Source of the DNA: Sulfolobaceae archaeon
GTDB lineage: Archaea; Thermoproteota; Thermoprotei_A; Sulfolobales; Sulfolobaceae
Assembly: GCA_028277025.1 (NCBI GenBank)
Contig: JAPYVG010000021.1
Location: forward strand, 1 to 30,753
Direction: 5' to 3'
DNA length: 30,753 nt
Part shown: positions 14,897-23,227 of the stretch, one piece after another
How positions within the stretch are numbered: position 1 is the stretch's first letter
Layout of the letters: each line of letters begins with the position of its first letter
Notes under the pieces: model-generated
What the model was told of the DNA's origin: nothing
The model's input: only the letters and a program-made list of their open reading frames with translations
The model's database searches: none
Position numbers and translations under genes: made by a program

Positions 14897-15835
14897 TTAG
14901 AACTCTGGATAAAGCCTTCTAACACCCCTTACTTCAAGTAAGTAAAGTTTTTTATTTTCTACAGCCCACTCGATGTTCACACTCCTCTTAAAGACGTTTT
15001 CAACACCTATCGTAATATTACTCACTTTGATAGCATCTTGTTCGCTCAAACTCTCCGTTTTAGCCTCAGCCTTACTTAACTCTACCATTTTAACCCTCTT
15101 CTCCGTAAAATCATATACTAATTTCACACTCTTTTCGGAAATCCTTTTGCTCACTAACCCCCTATTCATTTTGCTTACAATATACTGGTCTGGAGTTACA
15201 AGACCTTTTGTTACACTTTCCCCCAAACCAAAAGAGGACTCAATATATACGTAATCCGGCTCCTCCGTAACTGGGTGTAAGGAGAAGGCAGTTCCAGCCA
15301 CTTCGGGGTTTATCATCCTTTGGACTAATAGGGCAACCTTACTCTCATCTTTATTCAATAACCTATAAGCTATCGCCCTAGAGCTGAAATAAGAGGCTAT
15401 AACCCTCTTAACGCTTTTAGTCAGATCTTCCTTCCCGACGAACAAATCAGTTTCATATTCGCCCGCAAAACTAACACCACTTAGTGGTGAGGTCACTGTA
15501 GACCTAACAGCCACATAATTGGAGCCCAGTTCTAAATACCTTTCATGAATTTCATTCTCTATTTCTTCCAGTATTTTGACGTTCATTATCATTTGCCTTA
15601 TAAACTCACTCTTCCTCTCTATATCGGAGAGGTTGTTAAGGTCTACTGAGGATAGCATAGACTTAATTTCATCCCTTATATCGCCCAGTATCTCGTCTAC
15701 TGCTCTAGACGATATTACAAACCCATTAGGCACGTTAAAGCCCATTTTATACAGTTCAGCTAGGTAAGCACTCTTTCTTCCTACAACTGAAATCATGGAG
15801 AGGTTAATTTCACTCAAGTTATAAGTGTAAGCCAT
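14897..15835 (-). CDS. Standalone PEP/pyruvate-binding (PPDK_N) domain protein
   Basis: The 312 residues correspond to the ATP-grasp nucleotide-binding domain of phosphoenolpyruvate synthase and pyruvate phosphate dikinase. Landmarks: GRKSAYLAELYKMGFNVPNG (19-38), AVRSTVTSPLSGVSFAGEY (109-127, with the conserved arginine 111), a VQRMINPEVAGTAFSLHP segment, GLGESVTKGLVTPDQY, and the closing NIEWAVENKKLYLLEVR. The phosphohistidine swivel domain and the PEP-binding barrel are absent, and the gene stops naturally after the domain. Alone it could bind or hydrolyse ATP and phosphorylate an unknown partner, but it cannot carry out the PEP synthase reaction. A cleanly truncated relic is possible, but the frame is intact and motifs are conserved. 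Confidence 0.78.
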   Translation of the reverse strand: MAYTYNLSEINLSMISVVGRKSAYLAELYKMGFNVPNGFVISSRAVDEILGDIRDEIKSMLSSVDLNNLSDIERKSEFIRQMIMNVKILEEIENEIHERYLELGSNYVAVRSTVTSPLSGVSFAGEYETDLFVGKEDLTKSVKRVIASYFSSRAIAYRLLNKDESKVALLVQRMINPEVAGTAFSLHPVTEEPDYVYIESSFGLGESVTKGLVTPDQYIVSKMNRGLVSKRISEKSVKLVYDFTEKRVKMVELSKAEAKTESLSEQDAIKVSNITIGVENVFKRSVNIEWAVENKKLYLLEVRGVRRLYPEF

Positions 15836-15971
15836 AGAGTGAACTCCCGTCGCAGATTTAAAAATATTTCGATAAATTTAATATTATAAATAAGCTTAAT
15901 AAGCCAGAAAGACAGATTAAATGGTTAATTTTTAATGAAATCGTGCTTAATACACTTCCATTAAGTGAAAG

Positions 15972-16117
15972 GTAAAGATCTTAGTTCTCTTTTACGGTTA
16001 CGGGAGTATAGTGGAAATGACTAAGGAAATAGCTAAAGGTGCTGAAGAGGAAACGCTGAAGTTAGGATAAGAAGGATAAGGGAAACACTGATGCAAGAGT
16101 ATTGAGAAGTTTAAAAT
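15972..16117 (+). pseudogene. N-terminal remnant of a WrbA-like flavoprotein
   Basis: The plus strand reads KILVLFYGYGSIVEMTKEIA then KGAEEE, the opening of an NAD(P)H:quinone oxidoreductase of the WrbA family with its flavin-binding first loop. After a frame change it continues EVRIRRIRETLMQEY, again as in WrbA, before a stop. The ATG position is lost, and everything after about residue 48 is missing. The gene has been cut short and frameshifted, and it runs directly into the ABC ATPase remnant, which suggests a deletion that joined two dead genes. Confidence 0.65.
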
Positions 16118-16128
16118 ACCTTAATAGA

Positions 16129-16642
16129 TTTAATAAAAGATATTCCGGTAAGACTACATTATTATATCCGGTCTATAGTATTCTAAAACCGGATTCTGGC
16201 TACGTGAAAGTGTTCAGCAAAGACCCTAACATGGAGTTAAAGAAAAGTAAAATGTACATGTTAGAGAAACACTTAATATTCTTAGATAACGTTAGTTTAA
16301 GGAAAACTTGGAGTTTATAACCTCATTACGACATTTTAATATAAATAAGACAAAAGAATTAATTAGTAGGTTTAATCTTCCACTGGATAAAAACCTTATC
16401 AACTGAGTTCTGGTCAGAGGAGGCTATTTAAACTGCCCTTGGCCTTTTCCTCTGAAGCAAACTTATTACTACTTGATGAGCCAACGTCTAATTTGGACTT
16501 ATAAAACTCTAAGATGATTAAGGAAATGATAAAGGAATACGAAGGTACAATAATTTCAGCTTCTCATGATCAATTCCTTAAAGAGGCTTGTAATAAGATA
16601 TTATATTTGAGGGCTAAAATAGAGAAAATTGAAACACTCTAA
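16129..16642 (+). pseudogene. Decayed ABC transporter ATP-binding subunit
   Basis: All ABC ATPase motifs can be found on the plus strand, but in different frames. Walker A is YSGKTTLL (about 16140-16163), then LKPDSGYVKVFSKDPN. After a frameshift comes LEFITSLRHFNINKTKELIS and onward, then after another shift the signature SSGQRR (about 16409). Walker B and D-loop LLLLDEPTSNLDL follow, then a TAA nonsense codon (about 16501), and the H-loop SASHDQF before the final stop at 16640-16642. With at least two frameshifts and one internal stop it is not functional. The part before Walker A is missing. The membrane partner is not present. Confidence 0.8.
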
Positions 16643-16799
16643 AGGAATAATTTGATAATGAATTTTTAATCTCACTTTTCTCAACTCTTATTCCGTTGTC
16701 AACAGTTTCCGATAAACCGTGAAGTTATGCCATTTGATATCATTTAACATTCCTAAATCCTTCTAACGCTATTTTTATAAACTTTTTCCGTTGACATGT

Positions 16800-16935
16800 A
16801 TAGGAGGGCCCTACAGAGGAGCAATATGAGGAGTTTGATGAGGCTCCAAAGTCATGGCATGGAGCCCATACTCAAGCGTGTGGGATAAGAGGTTGAACCA
16901 TGGAATCCCATGAAAGTCTGACCCCTTTATGTACA
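16800..16935 (+). mobile_element. Hairpin-rich spacer, possible IS-end relic
   Basis: The gap 16643-16937 has no gene. Its right part has GGCTCC (16842-16847) and GGAGCC (16861-16866) as a perfect 6-bp stem, followed by short palindromic pieces around ATGGAATCCCAT and then GAAAGTCTGACC. The region is less AT-rich than its surroundings. It resembles the hairpin-bearing right end of an IS200/IS605 element but lacks a transposase. It could equally serve as a terminator for the decayed genes. Confidence 0.25.
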
Positions 16936-16937
16936 CA

Positions 16938-17705
16938 CTACTTCACCCTTTCCTTATGACTATACACATTAAAGCTTCTCCCCCTTAAGAAACCTATGAG
17001 AGTGACCCCCGCCTCCTCTGCTAAATCTATCGCAAGACTAGTAGGGGCTGATATACCACAAATTATGGGTATTCCAGCCCTAATTCCCTTAACCACTATC
17101 TCATAACCTAACCTACCGCTCACTTGAAGTATACCCTCGTTTAGCGGAATCCTCTTATCCATAAGAAGTCTCCCAACGGCCTTATCTACCGCATTATGCC
17201 TCCCCACGTCTTCAAACAAGTAAATCAATTCTCCCTTAAGGGAAAACAGAGCAGCTGCGTGAAGACCACCTGTAATACTGAATGCCTTCTGACTCTCCCT
17301 TAACTTTTCTGGTAACGAAAAAATGACTTCTCTACTTACGCTCACATCACTTTTAAGTGTACTGATAATGTAAAGGAAAGTCCTTCCGCAGACACCACAA
17401 CTCGAATTTACTATCAAATCCCTAGACTTAAAGTCGAGCCTCCTCCTTAACCAAACTTCAATCTCATTCTCCCCTAGCTTCCTAACTTTTCTAACGTCAT
17501 CAAACTGATTTATTGCTCCTTCGGAATATAAAAAGCCTAAAGACAGAGCCTCATCGTCACCAGGAGTCCTCATAATTACTGCGAAAGTCTCACATTCATC
17601 TACACAAACCCTTATGTGTAAAGGTTCCTCAACGGCAACAAAGTCCTCATCCTCGTGCTCACCGTCTTCCCTTACCCTAGTAAGTTTAACCCCCCTTATT
17701 TGCAC
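16938..17705 (-). CDS. fdhD: Formate dehydrogenase accessory sulfurtransferase FdhD
   Basis: FdhD passes sulfur from a cysteine desulfurase to the molybdenum cofactor of formate dehydrogenase-type enzymes. The 255-residue protein has the paired redox cysteines in NSSCGVCGR (Cys103, Cys106), the RTPGDDEALSLGFLYSEG segment (46-63), GGLHAAALF and the strongly conserved LFEDVGRHNAVDKAVGR. It starts at a GTG (17705) inside the end of the DUF1641 gene, a 20-bp overlap suggesting coupled translation. As the last gene of the operon with the Mo-enzyme and DUF1641 protein, it most likely matures that enzyme. Confidence 0.92.
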   Translation of the reverse strand: MQIRGVKLTRVREDGEHEDEDFVAVEEPLHIRVCVDECETFAVIMRTPGDDEALSLGFLYSEGAINQFDDVRKVRKLGENEIEVWLRRRLDFKSRDLIVNSSCGVCGRTFLYIISTLKSDVSVSREVIFSLPEKLRESQKAFSITGGLHAAALFSLKGELIYLFEDVGRHNAVDKAVGRLLMDKRIPLNEGILQVSGRLGYEIVVKGIRAGIPIICGISAPTSLAIDLAEEAGVTLIGFLRGRSFNVYSHKERVK

Positions 17706-18036
17706 TACCTATCACCTTTAAAAGCTTTAACATCAAGTAAATTCCCCTTCTGACATCTTTATCATTTAACATCCTCAATATGTCTGTAAAAGTAACATCT
17801 CCAATCTCCTCTTTTCCGTTAAATATCGCATAAGCCTCATTAACCACCCTTATAAGGTTGGAATTAGATTCAACGAGAAAAGTCATGTTCTCGTCAAATC
17901 GCTCTAAAAACCCCACTATTAGCTGTAATAGCCCGCTCTTCTGTAAAAGTTGTAACATTTTCAAAAACTGGGTTATAGCGTCAGCTTTGGTTAAGAGTTC
18001 TTCCACAAGTCTATCAATTGCCTTACCGTCACTCAT
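17686..18036 (-). CDS. DUF1641 protein, partner of the formate dehydrogenase-like enzyme
   Basis: Helical protein of 116 residues of the DUF1641 (YjgD/YrhG-like) family, genes for which often accompany this type of molybdopterin oxidoreductase. In Bacillus subtilis, DUF1641 proteins have been reported to work with the catalytic subunit to pass electrons from formate to the membrane quinone pool. Visible features are the helical LLQKSGLLQLIVGFLERFDE and the C-terminal DVRRGIYLMLKLLKVIG. ATG 18036 is preferred to the adjacent GTG because GGAGGG lies 7 nt before it. It follows the catalytic gene with no gap and overlaps fdhD, forming a tight operon. Confidence 0.82.
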   Translation of the reverse strand: MSDGKAIDRLVEELLTKADAITQFLKMLQLLQKSGLLQLIVGFLERFDENMTFLVESNSNLIRVVNEAYAIFNGKEEIGDVTFTDILRMLNDKDVRRGIYLMLKLLKVIGSANKGG

Positions 18037-18039
18037 CAC

Positions 18040-20952
18040 TTATCCCTCCGCTAAAGGCTTAAACTCCTCTCTCCTCCACTTCTTTTCTACCTCTATTCCC
18101 AGTTGTCTTCTCCTCTCCTTAACGTGATACCTCCAGTTATTTAAAGGCAGAGGAGATTTACCGTTACCATCACTTATCTTCTCAATAATTGCTACAGTAT
18201 CCTTGTATCCTGGAGTACCGCTGACCTTATCAACGCCAGTACCAGTGATTAGATTGACAGCCCTTGAAGGGTCTGAAACGTATAAGGGAATAAAAACTTC
18301 ATTACCCTCAAGTCTGTCACTTACTAACGCCTTAGCTATTATTTCCCTCCCGCTTGTAGACTTAACCATAACAACATCGCCGTCCTTTATCGAATACTTC
18401 ATGGCTAATTCTTTTGAAACCTCTACGAAAGTCTCGGGGAACTTCTCCCTCAGTCCCTTAACTCTCCTAGTCATATTGCCAACGTGAAAATGTTCTAAAA
18501 CCCTACCAGAGTTAACAACAACTAGGTTTGGTATCTCTTTAGGCTTAAGTTCTATTGGGTAAAGTGTCGCTTTGCCATCCTCTGTAGCAAATGAGTCAAC
18601 GTAGAGTAGTGGAGTGTCTTTCCCGTCCTCCTTAACCGGCCAAACGAGAGTATTATAACCTTCAAGCCTTGAGTAACTTACACCGGCAAATATCGGGCAT
18701 AACTTAGCCACTTCATCCATTATTTCTGAAGGGTGTTTGTAATTCCAGTTAGCCCCTAAAGCGTTTGCCACCATTTGAATTATTTCCCAATCTGGTTTAG
18801 ATTCTCCCAAAGGTTCCATCGCCTTATAAAACCTTTGTATCCTCCTCTCTGTGTTAACGAAAGTGCCTTCCTTTTCTAGGCTGGCCGAAGCGGGCAATAT
18901 CACGTGGGCTAATTTAGCGGTTTCCGTCATAAACATATCTTGAACTACTAGAAAGTCAACTTTTTCTAACGCCTCTCTCACAAGTGGTGTACCACAATCC
19001 ACCATTACCGTGTCCTCACCGACTATATATAAAGCGTGAATTTTACCTTCTAATACTCCCTCAATCATCTGAGGTATTTGTAAGCCCGGCTTTCTGTTCA
19101 ACCTTACTCTCCACGCTATCTCGAATTTCTTTACAACTTTTTCTTCGTCAAGCCTCTGATAACCCGGTAAGAAGTTGGGCAAACAGCCGAAATCGCTCAC
19201 TCCTTGAACATTATTATGCCCCCTCATGGGGAAAGCCCCGCTACCAGGCTTTCCGTAATTCCCCGTTATGAGGAGCAAATTAGAAATCATTGTAGAAGTA
19301 TCTGCACCCCCTAAGTGCTGTGTAACTCCCATACCCCATAATATTACAACTCCCTTAGCCTCATGAATCATCTTAGCTAAGGAGATTATCTTCTCTTTAG
19401 GCACTCCGGTGACGCTCTCCACGTAATCTAAAGTAAGGGACTTTAAGGACTCCTTAAATTGTTCAAATCCCTTAACCCTCTTGCTTATAAACTCCTTGTC
19501 TTCCCACCCGTTATCAATAATATACTTAGCTACTCCCGCTAACAGTATTGCATCAGTGCCCGGCTTAGGTTTAATAAATAAGTCAGCCCTCTCAGCCATT
19601 TCATGCCTCCTAACGTCAATTACAACTACTTTTATACCCCTAACTTTTTGTGCCCTCTTAATCTTACTACCTATTACGGGGTGACTTTCGGTAGTGTTAT
19701 GCCCTACTATTATTATTAGATCAGCACCCTCAATATCTTTTATAGTCCCAGAATCAGCACCTATCCCTACAGTCCTCCACAAACCTACTGTTGCGGGGGC
19801 TTGACAATATCTCGCCGAGTTGTCTACGTTGTTAGTCCCTATTACAGCCCTACTAAGTTTCTGAAGTAAATACGCCTCCTCGTTGCTCATCTTGTCAGAG
19901 GCTATGAAACCTATGGAGTCCGGGCCATACTTTTCCTTTATCTCCTTTAACTTCTTAGCTATGTATGAGATAGCCTCCTCCCAACTTACCTCCTTCCACT
20001 TTTCACCCTCCCTTATCATGGGCTTAGTGATCCTTTCCTCACTATTTACGAAGTCCCACCCGAATTTTCCCTTAACACATATGAGTATTCCGTTTACCGG
20101 CGATTCTGGCTTTGGTTCCACCTTTAATATCTTTCTCCCCATGGTCCAAATGTCAAAGGAGCAACCGACTCCACAATAAATACATACGGTCTTAGTCTTC
20201 CTTATTTTTCTCGCTCTTGCTTCTAATTCGCTAAAGGTCATGAGTAAGCTGAAGTTTTCCTCATTTGTCTCAATTGCCTTGATCATCCTATCCCTTAGGT
20301 CTTTCCTCATCCACGTGAAAAGTCCAGCCTCTCCTAACATTGACTTCTCCATCAGCGCATTAACTGGACATACTGTTACACAAGTCCCACAGTTTACACA
20401 CGAGGAATTCCCTATGGGATTGCCGTTGTCCCAAACTACTCTCGGCGGGTTTAAGTCCCAATTTATCCAAATCACTTCGTTAACCGCAAAGTCCTGGCAT
20501 GCTTCAACGCATCTACCGCAAAGGATACATTGTGATGGGTCGTAAATGTAAAAAGGCCCAGAATCGTCTACGGGATAAGGCTTATCAACGTAGTTCTGTG
20601 AGCTTATGCCCGTTTTTAATATAGCCTCGTGAAGTACGCAATCACCGTTATTGTTATCACAAAGTGTGCAGTACAGTTTGTGATAGTTTAAAATTCTCGT
20701 CAAAGCACTCTTTCTCATCCCTTTTGCTCTAGTTGAGTCTACACTTATCTCCATACCCTCTTGAACACTGGTAGAACACGCTCTTACGAGCTTTCCGTTA
20801 ACTTCTACTAAACACGTGTCACAACTTTCTAAAGGTACTAGCCCTTCGTTAAAACAAATATGGGGTATGTAAACTCCTATCCTTTTTAAAAGTTTCAGAA
20901 TGGTTTCCCCTTCTTCAGCTTGAAACTCCTTACCGTCTATAAACACTTTCAT
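18040..20952 (-). CDS. Molybdopterin oxidoreductase, formate dehydrogenase alpha-subunit family (YjgC/FdhA type)
   Basis: A 970-residue enzyme carrying its own electron chain. In order: a 2Fe-2S ferredoxin domain (Cys33, 44, 47, 59); a His-Cys3 cluster (His91, Cys95, 98, 105); two 4Fe-4S clusters (Cys142-152 and Cys185-195); the 4Fe-4S of the Mo domain (Cys257, 260, 264, 292); then the bis-MGD molybdopterin domains to the end. The Mo-ligand is Cys383 in NSARYCQAPA, so it is a cysteine rather than selenocysteine enzyme. In E. coli FdhH the next residue is the catalytic His141; here it is Gln384. The same RYCQ pattern occurs in the Bacillus YjgC branch, so it is a family trait rather than damage, but true formate oxidation is uncertain. 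TTTTTATCAT about 24 bp before the ATG suggests a leaderless operon start. Confidence 0.88.
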   Translation of the reverse strand: MKVFIDGKEFQAEEGETILKLLKRIGVYIPHICFNEGLVPLESCDTCLVEVNGKLVRACSTSVQEGMEISVDSTRAKGMRKSALTRILNYHKLYCTLCDNNNGDCVLHEAILKTGISSQNYVDKPYPVDDSGPFYIYDPSQCILCGRCVEACQDFAVNEVIWINWDLNPPRVVWDNGNPIGNSSCVNCGTCVTVCPVNALMEKSMLGEAGLFTWMRKDLRDRMIKAIETNEENFSLLMTFSELEARARKIRKTKTVCIYCGVGCSFDIWTMGRKILKVEPKPESPVNGILICVKGKFGWDFVNSEERITKPMIREGEKWKEVSWEEAISYIAKKLKEIKEKYGPDSIGFIASDKMSNEEAYLLQKLSRAVIGTNNVDNSARYCQAPATVGLWRTVGIGADSGTIKDIEGADLIIIVGHNTTESHPVIGSKIKRAQKVRGIKVVVIDVRRHEMAERADLFIKPKPGTDAILLAGVAKYIIDNGWEDKEFISKRVKGFEQFKESLKSLTLDYVESVTGVPKEKIISLAKMIHEAKGVVILWGMGVTQHLGGADTSTMISNLLLITGNYGKPGSGAFPMRGHNNVQGVSDFGCLPNFLPGYQRLDEEKVVKKFEIAWRVRLNRKPGLQIPQMIEGVLEGKIHALYIVGEDTVMVDCGTPLVREALEKVDFLVVQDMFMTETAKLAHVILPASASLEKEGTFVNTERRIQRFYKAMEPLGESKPDWEIIQMVANALGANWNYKHPSEIMDEVAKLCPIFAGVSYSRLEGYNTLVWPVKEDGKDTPLLYVDSFATEDGKATLYPIELKPKEIPNLVVVNSGRVLEHFHVGNMTRRVKGLREKFPETFVEVSKELAMKYSIKDGDVVMVKSTSGREIIAKALVSDRLEGNEVFIPLYVSDPSRAVNLITGTGVDKVSGTPGYKDTVAIIEKISDGNGKSPLPLNNWRYHVKERRRQLGIEVEKKWRREEFKPLAEG

Positions 20953-21072
20953 ACCAATATTTTTGTTTTTCGCGTTATGATAAAAACTTACCTTAGTAAA
21001 TTATTTAAATTATACTAAACATCGCCACTCATCATCGTAAAAGTTTATTTTCTTGTAATACTTTATTATTTT
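20953..21072. promoter_or_regulatory. Divergent promoters of the fdh operon and bcp
   Basis: On the reverse strand TTTTTATCAT (about 20979-20970) precedes the formate-dehydrogenase start. On the forward strand GTTTATTTTC (21043-21052) lies about 26 bp before the bcp ATG. Both fit leaderless archaeal promoters. The middle contains very AT-rich ATTATTTAAATTATA (20999-21013), whose TTTAAA core could be a second TATA element. Confidence 0.45.
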
Positions 21073-21525
21073 ATGAAACTAAAAATTGGTGATCAAGCAC
21101 CAGATTTTGAAGGGGTAACGGAGGAAGGAAAGGTTATAAGGCTTTCAGATTTTAAGGGTAAATACGTGATCTTATACTTTTATCCTAAGGACGATACTCC
21201 CGGATGCAGAGCTGAGGCTTTAAGCTTTAAGGAAAACTTTGGAGAACTAACTAAGCTTAATGCCGTAATTATAGGTGTAAGTGCTGATAGTCCAGAATCT
21301 CATAAAAAATTTAAGGAAAAATACGGGCTCCCGTTTATCTTAGTTTCTGACGAAGAGAATAAGATTAGAGAGTTATATGGTGCTAAAGGATTTTTATTAC
21401 CTCCAAGGATTACTTTCGTCATAGACCCGGAAGGTAAAATAATTCATATTTACTCATCCCAAATGAACCCGACATCACACGTAAGGGAGGCTGTGGAAGT
21501 AATCAAGAAGAGGACGGGAAAATGA
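21073..21525 (+). CDS. bcp: Peroxiredoxin of the Bcp/PrxQ family, 1-Cys type
   Basis: Thiol peroxidase reducing hydrogen peroxide and organic peroxides, important in aerobic thermoacidophiles. The 150-residue protein has the thioredoxin-fold peroxiredoxin pattern: GDQAPDFEG (6-14), the active-site [13 protein letters not shown] with peroxidatic Cys45, and a later [14 protein letters not shown] segment. The usual resolving cysteine five residues on is Leu50, and Cys45 is the only cysteine in the protein. It must therefore be regenerated by an outside thiol, as a 1-Cys enzyme. Sulfolobus encodes several Bcp proteins, including 1-Cys forms; which one this matches is not settled. Its TGA overlaps the next gene's ATG, so the two are co-translated. 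Confidence 0.9.
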   Translation: MKLKIGDQAPDFEGVTEEGKVIRLSDFKGKYVILYFYPKDDTPGCRAEALSFKENFGELTKLNAVIIGVSADSPESHKKFKEKYGLPFILVSDEENKIRELYGAKGFLLPPRITFVIDPEGKIIHIYSSQMNPTSHVREAVEVIKKRTGK

Positions 21526-22316
21526 TATTTTTGGCCACTGACGATGGACTTTATTCATTTGAAGATAGACTGGTTAAAATTTCAGAGAGTTATAGTTTGA
21601 ACGACGGGTTGGTAATTAGGGGAAAAATAATACTGTGTTCTCAATACGATGGAGTAATAGTGGGGAATAAAAGAGTTCTTGAGGAAAGTTGTTGGAGACT
21701 CTTTATCTATAACGATGAGGTTTTGGCCTCGATAGAGGGGCCCAGGATATTTAAAATAGTGGATGATAGAGCTAGGCTTGTATTAGATTTAACGCCATTA
21801 GGAAGGGAACTGGGTTGGGGCTTTTTCGGGAGGGACTCACATATAACAGATCTTTCTTACTTTAAAGATTTAATTGTGGCTACAATAGAGGAGGGGAGTC
21901 TCTTGGTTGGGAAATCATTAAATTATTTAAGACCCCTTAACTTCTCCGCTGATTCTCACGTATTACTTTCAATGGGGGAATATTTACTCATAGGAACTGC
22001 TGACGGAGTTTATTATACTGAAGACTTAGAGAGGTTTAACAAGACAGTTAGTGGATACGTTCACGGACTTATAAGTGTGAATAACTCAATAGTGGGGCAA
22101 GTTATGTCTGAAACACCACTCGTCGTATCCCATGACGGTAGAAGTTGGAGCAATTTAGGCTTAAGGCTACCGAGACCCACTTACGGACAAACTTGCCTTA
22201 CGAGGAGAGGAGACAAGATTATATATGCATTAAAGTCCCTTTATGAAATAAAAGAGAGATATGTGAAAATTTTAGTACCTTCAATCCCCACAGTAAGGAA
22301 TGTAAGAGAGTTTTGA
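21522..22316 (+). CDS. Predicted beta-propeller-like protein, unknown function
   Basis: A 264-residue protein without a signal peptide, coupled to bcp by a 4-bp ATGA overlap. It consists of repeated short strands with motifs such as [15 protein letters not shown] (3-17), [18 protein letters not shown] and [18 protein letters not shown]. These repeated LxxGTxDGVYxTxD and SxDGxxW patterns resemble sialidase/Vps10 (BNR-like) propeller blades. Four or five blades can be guessed, fewer than a full classical propeller. No catalytic residues are recognised. The link to a peroxiredoxin suggests a scaffold or sensor role in oxidative stress, but this is inference from operon structure only. Confidence 0.6.
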   Translation: MIFLATDDGLYSFEDRLVKISESYSLNDGLVIRGKIILCSQYDGVIVGNKRVLEESCWRLFIYNDEVLASIEGPRIFKIVDDRARLVLDLTPLGRELGWGFFGRDSHITDLSYFKDLIVATIEEGSLLVGKSLNYLRPLNFSADSHVLLSMGEYLLIGTADGVYYTEDLERFNKTVSGYVHGLISVNNSIVGQVMSETPLVVSHDGRSWSNLGLRLPRPTYGQTCLTRRGDKIIYALKSLYEIKERYVKILVPSIPTVRNVREF

Positions 22317-22631
22317 AGGTCTAGGGAAATTCTTTTTACCTAGTAACGGCTTCAACTGTCTAAATATAATTTCATAAGATAATAATTTTTGGCATAAAAA
22401 GGTAATAACATTACTAACAGTATTAGTTACTGTGATCCTTGAAACCTCACGCTCTAATTTACTTATGAAGAGAAATAAAGTCATTATTAGCAATATAATT
22501 AGTCGTGAAGTCCTAAGCTAATGAGACAATTTCTATTATTCAATGAATTATAATTCCTAAGTCTTCGTATTTCGAGAGCCAACTTATAAAAAACTAAACA
22601 CTTTTAAAGGTTTTAAAGTAATATTAAATTG
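22317..22631. other. Intergenic region with promoter of the SPFH operon
   Basis: No intact gene. A plus-strand frame of about 45 codons (KKVITLLTVLVTVILE and onward, about 22390-22521) looks partly coding but lacks a proper start. Near the right end CTTTTAAAGG (22600-22609) lies 27 bp before the ATG at 22632 and is the probable TATA box of the downstream operon. Confidence 0.4.
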
Positions 22632-23108
22632 ATGCCGAAAGAATTAACACCACTCGAGAAATTACAGCTAATGATTCCCGGTTATAGGGGTTATAAGGTA
22701 AAAGATCTAATAAGACAAGACGACTTCTTAGTCAGACAGTCAACTATCACAAAACTTGAAACTGCAATTACCAATATTTCTCATCTAGAATCACAAGTAG
22801 CTTCGATGAACCCTTTTTCACCTTATTTAAAGAAGATGGAGTACGTAGTATCACAATTAAGGACTGTTATAGGGCTCATAAACTCACAGCAAGGTGGAGG
22901 AGCGGATATATATGCTAGGTATAAAATACAGACTGAGCAACTAGACGAGATAGTAAACAATGATTTACAAATGGTGAGTATAGCGACAGAAATACTTAAT
23001 TTGTCATCATTACCGGAGGCTATGGATAATATACTTTCATTAATAAACATGCTTAGGGAAGTCATATTGAATAGAATTAAACTGTTTTATCCACCAGAAG
23101 CAAGATAA
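22632..23108 (+). CDS. Helical protein of the SPFH operon
   Basis: The 158-residue protein is almost wholly helical. Its start, PLEKLQLMIPGYRGYKVKD, resembles the opening of small helical proteins encoded beside SPFH/band-7 genes in bacteria (pattern L-x-x-L-x-x-hydrophobic-IPG-Y-x-G-Y-K). The middle has a QQGGGADIYARYK loop and the rest consists of heptad-like helices. No membrane segment or enzyme motif is seen. I chose ATG 22632 over TTG 22629 because of its fit with the TATA box at 22600. The gene precedes the SPFH gene in the same direction by 119 bp. It is probably a cytosolic partner that binds the SPFH protein. Confidence 0.6.
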   Translation: MPKELTPLEKLQLMIPGYRGYKVKDLIRQDDFLVRQSTITKLETAITNISHLESQVASMNPFSPYLKKMEYVVSQLRTVIGLINSQQGGGADIYARYKIQTEQLDEIVNNDLQMVSIATEILNLSSLPEAMDNILSLINMLREVILNRIKLFYPPEAR

Positions 23109-23186
23109 TATCTTTACTAACAAGGATTTTCACTCACTTTACGCACTTTAGAATAAAATCCTTTACCTCCAAATGCATGAGATATG

Positions 23187-23227
23187 TTTATAAATCCTCC
23201 AGATAATATTATCATAGTGATATAAAG
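23187..23227 (+). promoter_or_regulatory. Promoter and ribosome-binding site of the SPFH gene
   Basis: GTTTATAAAT (23187-23196) is a good TATA box, giving a transcript starting near 23217. That leaves a short leader containing GTGATAT (23217-23223) shortly before a TTG start, so this gene could be transcribed apart from the upstream helical gene and uses a weak start codon. Confidence 0.45.

Noticed and set aside
16102..16320. Open frame with Walker A taken as a real small ABC protein
   Set aside because: The remaining ABC motifs follow in other frames with an internal stop, so it is part of a pseudogene.
22390..22521. Plus-strand frame with a hydrophobic stretch (KKVITLLTVLVTVILE)
   Set aside because: No usable start codon at its front and a stop just upstream; not enough to call a gene.
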